Origin: Flavobacterium sp.
GTDB lineage: Bacteria; Bacteroidota; Bacteroidia; Flavobacteriales; Flavobacteriaceae
Length of the DNA stretch: 64,000 nucleotides
Assembly (NCBI GenBank): GCA_016718345.1
Contig: JADKDN010000001.1
Location: 195,001 to 259,000, forward strand
Reading direction: 5' to 3'
Shown here: one piece after another, positions 1 through 11,811 of the stretch
How positions within the stretch are numbered: position 1 is the first letter of the stretch
How the letters are laid out: each line of letters opens with the position of its first letter
Program-made: the position numbers and the translations under genes
The notes under the pieces: model-generated
The model's input: the letters and a program-made list of their open reading frames with translations, nothing else
What the model was told of the DNA's origin: nothing
The model's database searches: none

Positions 1-2129
1 TTATTTTCTAGAAACTTCTTGTTATTAGTAGTTTTGTTTTTTACAACATTCTTTTCATCGGTAAGATCTCAGTCAGCTGCTAATGTAAATGATGTGATGA
101 TGCAAGCATTTGGATGGGATGTTCACACTAAGGCTCCTATAATTGCTGAAGGAGGCCTTTATAATTATTTAAATAATCGCGCAGGAGGATTGTCTAAAGT
201 AGGATTTAATGTTTTATGGTTGCCACCACCAAGTCAATCTACAGGTGGAAATGGATATATTCCAACTAAACTTTATAATTTTAGTCAGACTTCATTTGGT
301 TCTGAAGCTCAATTGAAGGCCTTTGTTGACAAGTTTAAATACAGCATCACCCAAAATACATCCTATGGCCGATATCGTTGTGAATCATAGGGGAGGTACA
401 ACAAGTTGGACGGATTTTACAGAACCTACTTGGGGATGTGAGTCAATATGTTTTAATGATGATGGAGGTGCTACACAAACGGCTACTTATGTAGGGTGTA
501 AACCTCCGGGAGCAAATGATACTGGAGAAGATTTCCGGTGGAGCTCGCGATTTAGATCATACTAGTCTTACCGTTAGAAATGGTGTTAAAGAATATTTGA
601 CACGATTGAAAGCTCTTGGCTTTGATAGTTGGAGATGGGATGTGGCAAAAGGATTCTCTGCTGGTTATTTTGGAGAATATATTACAGCTTCATCTCCGTA
701 TGCTTCTGTTGGGGAATATTGGGACGGAAATGTAAATACCCTTAAATCATGGATAGCGGGTACTGGTAGTAAGTCTGCGGCTTTTGATTTTACCTTGTAC
801 TATAACGCTCTAGGGCCAGCATTTAATAGTGGTAATTATGGTACTCTTGCTGGAAATCCGGGTCTAGCAGGTCAGTTTGGGTATGCTGACAAAGCAGTAA
901 CCTTTGTGGATAATCATGACACGTTCGTAAAACCAGGTAGTTTTACGAATAATGATAATATCATGAAAGCTTATGCGTATATTCTAACTCATCCAGGAAT
1001 GCCATGTGTTTTCTTTCCTCACTATTATGGTGGGACTTACACTAAAAGTGAAAACGGCACTAATGTTTCTGTAACGTACACTGCAAATGAAGCAGCCATA
1101 AAGAAATTAATTGCAATAAGAAAGACAAATGGAATTAATGCTTATAGTTCTGTTGCTAGATCTAATTCAAGTAGTTTTTATTCTGCAACAATTGATAATA
1201 AAGTAGCTGTAAAAATAGGTCCTGGGACATGGAATCCTGGATCAGGATGGATTTTAAATGCTTCAGGTACAGATTATGCAGTTTGGTCTAAGGTAGAAGT
1301 TAATGTTGCGCCTACAATATCAATTACACCAACTTCAACTACTTATGGAGCTGGAACTTCTCAAGCCATAACAATTACAGGCTCGGATGATAAAGCAGGG
1401 TATACTATTTATTACACTACAGATGGTTCAACTCCAACAGCATCTTCTTCAGTTTATACTGCACCGATAAATGTTTCATCTACTACAACAGTTAAAGCAA
1501 TTACAATAGATTCAGACGGATTGTCATCGGATGTTGCTTCACAAACCTATACTTTTCTAACTTTAAGTGACATTACAGTAAAATATAAAGCACCAACTGC
1601 TTGGGGAACCACTATTTATGTGCATCATTGGAATGCTTTACCGTCAACTAATCTGGCTGGATCAACTTGGCCAGGAAAAAAAATGGCTGGACCTGATGCT
1701 AATGGATATTATTCTTATACTTTTACTAATATAGCCAGTACAAATATTCTTTTTACAAAAGGGACATCTGGGCCACAGACTGTCGATATTTTAACTGTCG
1801 ATAAAAGCACTTGTTATATTCCTACAGGAACCAATACTAAATTAGATGTTCTTGAGATTGATTGTTCAACATTAGGAGTTAATGAAATAGCGTATGAATC
1901 GACTAAATTGAAGTTATATCCGAATCCAACCTCTAGAGCGTTTAAAATCAACAAACAGGCTACAGATTTGTATATTTATGATGTAACTGGTAAGGTTGTA
2001 AAACAGTTTAATGGTACTTTTAGCACAGATTCTAATTTTGATGTTAGTTCACTAGGTAGAGGAATGTATTTCGTGAAAATTAGATCAGTTGATGGTTTTG
2101 AATCAACAATTAAACTTTCTAAGGAGTAA
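1..2129 (+). CDS. Secreted GH13 alpha-amylase with starch-binding module and T9SS sorting domain (5' end outside window, two frameshifts)
   Basis: Probably hydrolyses alpha-1,4 glucans outside the cell. The frame is open from base 1 through a hydrophobic signal-peptide-like stretch, so the true start lies left of the window. GH13 landmarks are visible: MADIVVNH (about 352-381), GFDSWRWDV with the nucleophile Asp (about 619-645), GEYWD with the acid/base Glu (about 711-726) and FVDNHDT (about 902-922). After the barrel come a chitobiase-C/FN3-like domain (about 1310-1555), a CBM26-like starch-binding module (about 1560-1850) and a C-terminal type A T9SS signal beginning LKLYPNPTS (about 1912-2126). 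The reading frame breaks near 340 and again near 538, where an extra C gives GEDFR instead of GEDFGGARDLDHT; both look like sequence errors. A starch-specific amylase is likely; the exact specificity is not determined. Confidence 0.9.
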
Positions 2130-2141
2130 AAAATTAAATAG

Positions 2142-2178
2142 AAGAGGTTGTTCATGTTTTGAATAGCCTCTTTTAATT
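2142..2178 (+). terminator. Intrinsic terminator after the amylase gene
   Basis: A 12-bp stem with G-U pairs (AGAGGTTGTTCA / TGAATAGCCTCT) is followed by a T-rich run, just downstream of the amylase stop. The rest of the 2130-2391 interval is very AT-rich and shows nothing else I can support. Confidence 0.7.
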
Positions 2179-2391
2179 TTAAGTATCGATTACTTACTCT
2201 TTTACAATTTCACATCTTTTTTAATTTTTTTGTCATACTACTATTTTTAATCAGTTTGTATTAAAAAATAAAATAAATGTATTGCCTACAAATTTATCTT
2301 ATTTGTCCAAATTATATAACTAAATCGATATAGCAATTATTTTTGATTTCTGTTAATTGAATTCTATTTAGAACACAACAAAATTTTCCAC

Positions 2392-5300
2392 ATGAGAAAT
2401 AAATTACTCGTATTTTTAGTATTGCACTTAGTATTAGGAATAAAATTAACAGCAAGCAACACAGATGTTGGAGTAAAAAAATCTGGATATAAATCTAAGG
2501 TTTTAACTCATCAGAGTTTCAATAAATCACCTAAAAAAACAAAAAAAATAGTCGCTGTTTTAGCTCCACCTTCTGTAGTTGCTGGAAGTTCATGTGGTCC
2601 TGGAATAGTTAACCTTTCGGCTACAGGTGGTGCTGGTGAGACCATAGAATGGTATACGAGCCAAACTGCGGCTGTTCCAGTTTTTACTGGAAATAATTTA
2701 GCCCAAATTTAACAACTACTACCACTTTTTATGTTCAAAGTAAATTAGGGGCAGATACCAGTATTCGGGTTCCTGTTGTTGGATCAGTCTACACAGCTCC
2801 TCCAACTGTCACTCTAACATCTTCGCCTACTAATAATCTTACTTCTCCCCTTTGTTTGGGAACTTCAGTAACATTTACTGCTAACGGTGGTGCAGATCTA
2901 TTTGAATTTTCTGTCGACGGAGTAGTCAAACAGTCAATGTCGCTAGTGAGAACCTACACTACAAACACGTTAACAAATGGACAAACAGTAAGTGTTCGCT
3001 CGAGATATGCGGTGATACTGGATGGGACAATAACTGAAACGGCTTGGGGGACAGGTGCACTGGAGAATAATGTTCTCTCAGCTGCTTTGTCCGGAAATGT
3101 CTCAACGGGATACATAAATTCATTAAAGTTTAGTCCAACTGAGGATAAATTAGTAATAGGGATTGCAGGTAAGGCATTAAATTATAGAAGGATAATGGTG
3201 TTTTTAGACACTAAACCAGGAGGTTTTAATGTGTCAAATTATGGAGATGAAAATGGTTCTCTCCCACCCGTTAGAGCATTTAACTTTTTTAATAACAATC
3301 CAAGTACATTTGATTCTTATTTCGCAGCCGACTATTGTATTGCAATTGCAACAGATGCTGGAGAGACAAACTATTATGCGGATGTTATTGAGCTGAAAAC
3401 GGGGAATTCCACAAAAACCTATTTGGGTACTGCCGCTACAGGTGTGCCCACTTCGGTTATGGGCATAAATAAAAACAACATAGGTGTTGGAGATTATAAT
3501 CTTGGTTTTGAGGTAGAAGTTTCAAAAGCACTTATAGGGTATACAACTGGAGATGTTAAATTTTTTGCATTAACGATACAGGATAATGATGTAAGCAATT
3601 ATAATGTAACTAATTCCTTTTTGAGTCCTGAATTGACCAGTACTTCAGATTATGGTAGCGGAGCCATCAATTATAATTTAAAAGATCCTAATCCAGTTGT
3701 AGTAGCAGAGGCTGTATTTACACCTTGTTATTCTCAAGATAGTATGGTGATGAGTTTCGCTTCTAATCCTACAGTTGCAACGGTAGGCTCCAGCCAATCA
3801 AGATGTACTTTGATTAGTAATCCTCTTGGAGGCAATACTCCTTCAGTGGGGACAGGACTATGGACTTTAAAATCGGGTCCTGGAACTGTAATTTTTCAAG
3901 ATGCAACAATTGGAAATACAACTGCTACAGTAAGTGTTAAAGGAGCTTGTGTTTTTACATGGACCATAACAAGCGGTCAATGTACTCCATCATCAGCTGA
4001 TATTAGTGTTGTTTTTAATATAACCAATCCACCAACGGGTGCCGCAAATCAAGATTTTTGTAAAATAGATACTAAAAAAGTAAGTGATTTAATAGCTACT
4101 GGTAATGCTGTTGAATGGTTTCTCAATCCAACTGGAGGAACAGCTTTAGCGACAAATACGGTTTTAACCTCAGGGAATTATTTTGCTGAACAAACTGATG
4201 CAGTGACTTTATGTAAAAGTATATCTCGTTTAGCAGTAGCAGTGGTAATTGATGACCCCGCAGCCCCATCAGGTTCAGGAACGCAAACCGTATGTAATTC
4301 AGGAACAATTGCTAATTTGACTGCAATAGGAACAAATATAAAATGGTACGCTAATCCTACAGGTGGGACGGCACTAGCATCATCAGTTGTGTTGATTTCA
4401 GGGACAACTTATTACGCTTCTCAAACAGTTGGTTCTTGTGAAAGTTCAACACGATATCCTTTGATTGTTACCATAGTGAATCCACAAATCCCAATCAGTG
4501 GAGGTAGTCAATCAGTTTGTGCAACTAGCCCTCTGCAAACGTTAACAGCTTCTGCATCGGTAACCATAGGAACAATAGAATGGTATGATGCTTTGACAAA
4601 TGGAAACTTGGTTTCAACCCTATCTTGAATACTGTTGGCAGTATCACTTACCATGCTCAGAATAAAATAGGAAGTTGTACGAGTACATCTAGAACTCCTG
4701 TAGTATTAGAAATAAAAGACTCTCCTTTTTTAAGTGTAAGTAGTAAGGTTTGTTCATTAGATTTATTGACATATACAGTTAATTTTAATGTTGCTAATGG
4801 AAGTAGCATCACTAGAAGTCCAGCAGTAGGAACTATCTCAGGAAATAGTATTACCGGAATTCCAGCGGGAACAACCATTGATATTACCGCAAACAAAGGT
4901 AATGGTTGTGTGGAAGTCATAAATGTTACTGCACCCAATTGTAGCTGTTCTCCGGTGAACAATCCTGTAACAGGAGGTGATAAATCAGTTTGTCAAGGGC
5001 AAACTAATCCAGCATTGACGGCAACAGTAAATCCTGGCGAGACCATAGACTGGTACAGTAACAGTAGTGGCGGAGTGGCATTGCTGTTTAATAGTACTTC
5101 TTATGTGCCTATCGACAGTTCACCTGGAGTTTACACGTATTATGCACAGGCAAGAAAACTTGTTGATGGATGTTTAAGTTCTGGAAGAACTGCCGTATCA
5201 TTAACAATAACTTCTCAATCAGCACCAACAGGTTCGGCAACTCAAATTTTTTGTGAGTCACAAAATGCTACCATTGCTAATTTAGTAGCAACTGGAACTT

Positions 5301-8300
5301 CTATAAAATGGTATCCAACACTTTCAAGTACATCAGTGTTGTCATCTTCAACTTTATTAGTAGATGGAGAAGATTATTACGCAACTCAAACATCAACCTC
5401 AGGGTTGTTGTGTGAAAGCACCAACAGATTTAAAGTAACTGTTACAATAAATAAGCCATCGGCACCCACAGGTTCGGCAACTCAAGTTTTTTGTGAGTCA
5501 CAAAATGCCACTGTAGCTAGTTTAGTAGCTACTGGAACTAACATTAAATGGTATTCAAGCGCTTCGAGTACAAGTGTTTTGTCATTATCACAAGCTTTGA
5601 TCGATGGAGATTATTATGCAACACAAACTATTTCATCAGGATTGTCTTGTGAGAGTGTCAATAGACTTAAGGTTACAGTTAGTATAAATAAGCCTTCGGT
5701 CCCAACGGGTTCGTTAACTCAAACTTTTTGTGAATCGCAGAATACTACTATTGCAAGTTTAGTAGCCACTGGAACTAACATTAAATGGTATTCAAGTGCT
5801 TCAAGTACAACGCCACTGTCAAGTTCTTTATCACTTACAAATGGAGATTATTATGCAACACAAACAATATCGTCAGGATTGTCTTGTGAAAGTATCAATA
5901 GATTAAAAGTTACAGTTGTTATAAATAAACCTGCAGCTCCTTCAGGTTCTGGGACACAAACAGTTTGTAATTCTGGAACTATTGCTGATTTATTAGCAAC
6001 AGGCTCAGGTATAAAATGGTATGCTAATTCAACAGGAGGAAGTGCATTAACATCATCTATAGCATTAGTGTCTGGTACAACATATTATGCTACTCAAACT
6101 GTTAGTCTTTGCGAGAGCGTTGCAAGGTATCCATTAGTGGTGACAATAATTAATCCTCAAATACCAATAAGTGGAGGTAGTCAATCAGTTTGTGCTACTA
6201 GCCCAATACAGACATTAACCACATCTGCAACAGTAACAACAGGAACGGTCGAATGGTACAATACTTTAACAAATGGAAGTTTAGTTTCAAATCCTACATT
6301 AAATTCAGTAGGAAGTATTACTTATTACGCACAAAATAAAATAGGAACATGCATAAGTACTTCAAGAACGGCAGTTGTACTCGAAATCAAAGACTCTCCA
6401 TTTTTAAGTGTGACTAACAAATCTTGTTCTTTAGATTTATTAACCTACTCAGTTAGTTTTAATGTTGCAAGCGGAAGTACAATAACAAGAAGTCCAGCAG
6501 TAGGTACTATATCTGGCAATACAATAACAGGAATTCCATCAGGTACAAGCATTGATATTACAGCAAATAAAGGAAATGGATGTGTGGAAGTTGTTAACGT
6601 TGTAGCACCTAATTGTAGCTGTTCTCCAGTAAATAATCCGATTACTGGAGGTGATAAATCTGTTTGTGAAGGCAAACCAAATATACCTCTATCTGCATCT
6701 GTAAATTCTGGAGAGGTTGTTGATTGGTATACATCTATAAGTGGAGGAAGCCCTTTGTTGAGTAATAGTTTAACGTATACACCTCTGAATACTGTGCCCG
6801 GAGTTTACACCTATTATGCAGAAGCGAGAAAACCGATAGACGGTTGCGTTAGTTCAAGTAGAACAGCTGTTTCATTGACGATAACCTCTCAGGCACCACC
6901 AACAGGAACTCCTTTACAAACTTTTTGTGAATCTGAAAATGCTACAATTTCCAATTTGATTGTTACTGGGACTAATGTAAAATGGTATTCTAGTCTTACA
7001 AGTACTTCAGCATTGGCATCTTCTCAAATTTTGACTGATGGCGATTATTATGCAACTCAAACTTCAACAACAACTTTATCTTGTGAGAGTGTAAACAGAT
7101 TGAAGATTACGGTAAGAATTGATAGACCACAACCTCCAATCATCGGAAACGCTATCCAACCAACTTGTTCAAATACTAAAGGAAGTGTTCAGTTAAGTGG
7201 TTTACCAAGCACGGGAACTTGGACTATAATCCCATCCACTGGGAATAGTGTATCAGGTTTAGGAACTACATTTGAATTTTCAAATTTAACACCTTCAACT
7301 AGTTATACGTTTAAAGTTACTAATGGTAGTGGATGTACTTCTGTATTGTCATCATTGCCAATAACTATAAATGCCATTCCTAATGCTCCAAATATTCCAA
7401 CTAATTCATCTGTAATACAGCCCACTTGTGCATTACCATCTGGAAGTATCACTATTGTTCAGCAAAACGGAGTTGAGTACAGTATTAATGGAACTAATTT
7501 TCAATCCAATCCAAATTTTTCTGCTTTGGCTTCAGGAAATTATACGCTTTATGTTAGAAATTTAGCAGATACCTCTTGTGTTACTTCATCAGCAACAGCT
7601 GTAGTAATTAACGCAATTCCAACGACACCAAATATTCCAACTACTCCATCAGTAGTTCAACCAACCTGTGCATTGCCATCAGGAACTATAGTTATTGCTC
7701 AACAAAACGGAGTTGAATACAGTATTAATGGAACTAATTTTCAAATGAGTTCAACTTTTTCAAATTTGTTTTCAGGAAGTTATAAATTGTATGTAAGGAG
7801 TATAGGAGATACTTCATGTATTACTTCATCAGCAACAGTTGTCGTACTTAATGCAATTCCAACGGCACCAAATATTCCAACGACTTCATCTGTGGTTCAA
7901 CCAACCTGTGCCTTACAATCTGGAACAATAGTTGTTGTTCAACAAAATGGAGTTGAATACAGTATTAATGGAACTAGTTTTCAATCTAGTTCTAGTTTTT
8001 CTCGATTGACCTCAGGTACTTATACATTATATGTTAGGAATTTAGGTGATTCTTCTTGTCTAGCGTCATCATCAACGGCTACAGTAATCAATTCAGGTCC
8101 TAATGCACCAATAGTTCCTACTGTTGAGAATTTAATACAGCCAACCTGTTCAATACCATCAGGTACAATTGAGATTGTTGCTCAAAGCGGAGCTGAATAC
8201 AGTATTGGTAATGGATTTCAAGACAATCCAGAATTCAATAATTTGCAGCCAGGTGATTATACTATAAGTGTTCGTTTCAAAAATAATACATCTTGTGTTG

Positions 8301-8884
8301 CTTCAGGAATACAACCAGCACGAATTAATGCTATACCCGAGACTATTCAATTTCAAATCAATGGCGATTGTGAAAATAAGGAGTTTGTATTAACAGCATC
8401 TCCAATTAATGATTCTTATGATGTAAATAATGTGAGTTACGAATGGAAAAATAGTCAAGGAGTAACTATAGGAATTAATTCTGAGGTTTTGAATCTTTCA
8501 AAAATTAATGCAAATAGTCCAAGCAAAGAAGAGCTTCCTGCAGATTATACTTTAACAGTATCATCATTAGAAAAAGGATGTGAGACAACCAATACTATAA
8601 CTATACAATCTATATATTGTGATATTCAGAAGGGAATTTCACCTGATAGCAATACGTCTAATAATACATTTGATTTAAGTTTTCTGAAGGTTAAAAAGCT
8701 TGAAATATACAACAGATACGGTCTTCAAGTATACAGTAAAGTTAATTATACCAAGGAATGGGAAGGTCAAACAAATAATGGAGATTTGTTGCCGAGTGCC
8801 ACATATTATTATGTAATTGAATTTACAAACGGTGAAAAACCAAAGACAGGTTGAATATATTTAATTAGAGAAAATAACAAGTAA
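2392..8884 (+). CDS. Giant repeat-rich surface protein (adhesin-like), gliding-motility-type C-terminal domain, T9SS type B substrate
   Basis: About 2,160 residues. It begins with a signal peptide (MRNKLLVFLVLHLVLG), followed by an Ig-like segment. A CBM9/DOMON-like domain (nt about 3000-3720, opening DGTITETAWG) comes next, then many Ig-like repeats of about 80 residues, and finally a CHU_C-type sorting domain containing KKLEIYNRYGLQVY. The frame is broken near 2698 (one T missing) and near 4616 (one A missing in the run before CCCTATC). An in-frame TGA at 8852-8854 sits where the family has Trp (KTG-W-IY); the frame then continues to TAA at 8882-8884. The interval 2713-2855 is coding in the shifted frame. 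The following PorP/SprF and OmpA-family genes fit a T9SS-exported, cell-surface anchored adhesin. The ligand is unknown. Confidence 0.85.
4260..6891 (+). repeat. Two copies of an approximately 960-bp super-repeat flanking three 240-bp repeats
   Basis: Block 4260-5220 recurs as 5934-6891 with the same order of segments: GSGTQTVCNSGTIA, PISGGSQSVCATSP, a TRSPAVGTISGN segment, NCSCSPVNNP and GGDKSVC. Between the copies lie three tandem units of about 240 bp (5221-5461, 5462-5698, 5699-5933), each with FCESQN and LVATGT-IKWY motifs; a fourth, diverged unit is at 6892-7125. All of it is coding within the surface protein. The nesting indicates a segmental duplication followed by local tandem expansion. 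Confidence 0.85.
7370..8326 (+). repeat. Four tandem 240-bp coding repeats with exact period
   Basis: Units start at 7370, 7610, 7850 and 8090, exactly 240 bp (80 codons) apart. Each carries QPTCALPSGTI, NGVEYSINGT and a YTLYVRNLGDTSC-like end; the fourth is the most diverged (GAEYSIGNGFQ). They form the stalk just before the C-terminal sorting domain. Because they are internally similar, they could collapse or expand during assembly. Confidence 0.88.
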
Positions 8885-8927
8885 TTTTTAAAGTCAATTT
8901 TTCCACGACTGTTAAAATAAAAAAGAT

Positions 8928-9843
8928 ATGAATAAAATAGTATTGACAACTCTTTTGGTTTTTATTGCTCACTTTGATGCAATAGCGCAGCAAGATCCAC
9001 ATTATACTCAGTATATGTATAATATGAATGTTATCAATCCAGCTTATGCTGGTTCAAAAGAAAGTATTTCACTAGGAGTTTTATATAGAAAACAATGGGT
9101 AAATATTGAAGGCGCACCACAAACGTTAACTTTTTCTGGGCATTCACCAATTGGTAAGAATGTTGGATTAGGCTTATCTGCAATATCCGATCAACTTGGA
9201 CCCGTAAAGGAACAGAATTTTTATGCGGATTTCTCCTATACTTTAAAGTTTGATGAGACACACAAACTGGCTTTGGGATTAAAAGCAGGAGCTTCCTTTC
9301 ACAGTGTAGGTCTCAGAGATATTCAATCGTCTTTACCAGATCCTTCAGAGGGAGTTTTTGGACAAGACATCAACGACACCTCTTTAAATTTAGGGGCAGG
9401 AGCTTTCTATTATTCCGAAAAGTTTTATTTTGCTTTTTCGGTTCTAATATGATTAAGAATGCACATTTGGATTTTGACGGAGATCCCTATGGTTCTGATG
9501 TGTCACATTATTTTGTAACCACAGGTTATGTTTTTCAACTCAATGATAATTTAAAATTTAAACCATCAGCAATGTTGAAATCAGCGTTTGAGGTTTCGCC
9601 ATCAATAGATGCATCTGCTAATTTTTAATTAAAGAAAAGTTTGAAATAGGAGCGACATATAGATTGGAAGATAGTTTTGGTGCGATGGTAAACTTTGCTA
9701 TAACTCCAGAATTAAGAATAGGATATGCATACGATCATGTCGTTTCTAATTTGAATGTTACTACTCCATCTTCACATGAGTTTATGATATTGTATGATGT
9801 TTTTACATCAAAAAAAGTATCTCGTTCACCTAGATTTTTCTAA
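8928..9843 (+). CDS. PorP/SprF family type IX secretion outer-membrane protein (two frameshifts)
   Basis: PorP/SprF proteins are outer-membrane beta-barrels needed for secretion or surface attachment of a neighbouring T9SS type B substrate. The N-terminus has a signal peptide ending in IAQ, then the family hallmark QDPHYTQYMYNMNVINPAYA. The frame breaks near 9445, and reading resumes as NMIKNAHLDFDGDPYG. It breaks again near 9627, resuming as LIKEKFEIGATYRLEDSFGA, and ends SRSPRFF with TAA at 9841-9843. The total of about 305 residues is normal for the family. The position, 43 bp after the adhesin and 18 bp before the OmpA-family gene, indicates a dedicated partner of that adhesin. Confidence 0.9.
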
Positions 9844-9861
9844 TAATAAACAGAACAGTTA

Positions 9862-11730
9862 ATGAAAAAAAGTATCACATTATTGTTTTTTATGCTAATC
9901 AGTATTTCACTATTAGCTCAAAATAAAAATACTAAAGTTGCCGACAAATTATTTGATAGGTTTGAGTTTGTACAAGCAGCTCAAGAATACCTACTATTAG
10001 TCGAAAAAGGGAATAAAGACGGTTATATAAGCAAGCAACTTGGCGATAGTTACTTTAATATGTACAATACAAAAGAAGCTGAAATTTGGTATGCAGAGGC
10101 TGTAAAATCTAAACAAGATGCTGAGACCTATTATCGGTATGCACAAATGTTGAAGTCTAATGGTAAATACAAAGAGTCTAATGACCAAATGAAAGTTTTT
10201 GCTGCGATGTCATCCAAGGATGAAAGAGTAATTGAATTCAATAAAAACCCAGACTATCTTCCAAAACTTATCGATAAAGAAAAACTTTTTGATATCAATG
10301 AATTAAACATTAATTCAGATAAATCTGATTTTGGTGCGGTGAGATATGATGATGTAGTTTATTTTGCCAGTGCAAGAAATCAAGCTAACAAAAATTATGG
10401 CTGGAATGATGAACCCTATTTAGATATTTATCAAGCAAATTATAATGCAGATGGAACATATTGCAAAACCAACTCCAATTGAAGAATTGAATACAAAATT
10501 TCACGAAGGTCCTTTAACGATGAGTAAAGACAGAAGTACTGTTTACTTTTCTAGTGAAAGTTTTAACGAGAAATTGTACGAAAAAGATAAATCTAAAAGA
10601 TTAAAATACGGGCAAGTCGGTTTGTATAAAGCGGTAAAGGTAAACGGGAAATGGGCAGAAATTACTCCATTACCATTCAACAGTAAAAGTTATTCAACGA
10701 GCAATCCTTCGTTAGGTAAGGACGATAATACCTTATATTTTTCTTCAAATATGCCCTGATCTGTGGGTGGATATGACATATGGAAAGTAAATATAAATAG
10801 TAATGGTACTTGTGGTAAGCCTGAGAACTTAGGAAATAAGATAAACACCCCTGGAGATGAAGGTTTCCCTTTTGTGACAGATGATGGTGTTTTGTATTTT
10901 GCTTCAAATGGTTTAACTGGTTTTGGTGGTTTAGATGTTTTTTCGGCAGATTTGAATACCAATTCCACTCCAATAAATTTAGGAAAACCAGTAAATTCTG
11001 AAAAAGACGATTTTGCTTTTTCATTCAACAAAGAAAAGAATGGTGGATACTTGTCAAGTAATCGCTCGGGAGAAGATAATATTTATGCTTCGGTTCCTGT
11101 TTGTCAAGCTCAAATTGCAACTGTAGTAAAATATGCAAAAACAGGTGCTCTTTTGGCAAATGCTAGAGTAGTAATTTTAGATGATAAGAACAATGTTTTA
11201 GAAACCAAAATTTCTAATGACAAAGGTGAAGTTACATACGATGTTGAATGTCAAAGAGCTTATGTTATAGAAGTCTATAAAGATGGTTTTGTAACTAAAT
11301 CTTTTCCAGTGGCTAAAATAAAAAGGAGGAAAGGTAGCCATAGATGCATCTATTGAACCCATTGATGTGATCATAACTGACACTGAAATCATTCTGAATC
11401 CTATTTATTTTGAGTATGATAAAGTAATATTACAAAGCAAGGAGCTGCCGAATTGGATAAATTGGTATATGTAATGTCGCAAAACAATAAGTTGGTAATT
11501 TATGCCAAATCGCATACAGATTCTAGAGGAAGTGACAAATACAATTTAGACTTATCGAGCGCAGAGCAAAGTCGACCGTTCAATATGTTATTTCAAAAGG
11601 GATAGATGCTAGTAGAATTAGCGGAAATGGTTTTGGTGAATCCCAACCTAAGGTGGATTGTAAAAATAAATGCACTGATGCAGAATACGCCCTCAATAGA
11701 AGATCTGAGTTTTTGATTGTGAAAAAATAA
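9862..11730 (+). CDS. OmpA-family protein with TPR, WD40-like repeats, carboxypeptidase-regulatory-like and peptidoglycan-binding domains (several frame breaks)
   Basis: Predicted cell-envelope protein of the PorE/OmpA type that links a T9SS surface complex to peptidoglycan. Signal peptide MKKSITLLFFMLISISLLAQ; TPR-like helices (residues about 20-130); PD40/WD40-like strands such as VYFASARN, TVYFSSESF and VLYFASNGL; a carboxypeptidase-regulatory-like segment near 11110-11330; and a C-terminal OmpA domain with YAKSHTDSRGSDKYNLDLS and NRRSEFLIVKK. Breaks occur near 10468, at an in-frame TGA at 10757-10759 where NMP-G-SVGGYD is expected, near 11327 (extra A), near 11422 (missing A before GTAATATT) and near 11566 (missing A). 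Restored, it is about 620 residues, which is the usual size. It ends the adhesin-PorP-OmpA operon. Confidence 0.87.
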
Positions 11731-11752
11731 AGAGGAAGCAAAATATGAAATA

Positions 11753-11796
11753 AAAAAACCTGATATTATAAAAAGAATATCAGGTTTTTTGTTTTT
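11753..11796. terminator. Bidirectional terminator between the OmpA-family gene and pdhC
   Basis: A long perfect stem (AAAAACCTGATATT with AATATCAGGTTTTT) with an A-run on one side and a T-run on the other lies between two convergent genes, so it can serve both strands. Confidence 0.88.
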
Positions 11797-11811
11797 ACAA
11801 ATGTCTATTTT

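Noticed and set aside
1..2129. Amylase as a genuine pseudogene
   Set aside because: All catalytic motifs and the sorting domain are intact and the two breaks look like the single-base errors seen throughout the window.
4657..6675. Minus-strand open frames within the adhesin
   Set aside because: They fall in repeated copies of the coding repeat and are near-identical to each other, as expected for shadows; no ribosome-binding or family features.
5221..8326. Regular 240-bp repeats resembling a CRISPR or satellite array
   Set aside because: The units are coding, far longer than CRISPR repeats, have no unique spacers and keep one reading frame in a secreted protein.
10677..11031. Overlapping minus-strand frames of more than 110 codons opposite the OmpA-family gene
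   Set aside because: Low-complexity Asn/Leu/His or Pro/Ser composition typical of antisense shadows; the plus strand has recognisable domains.
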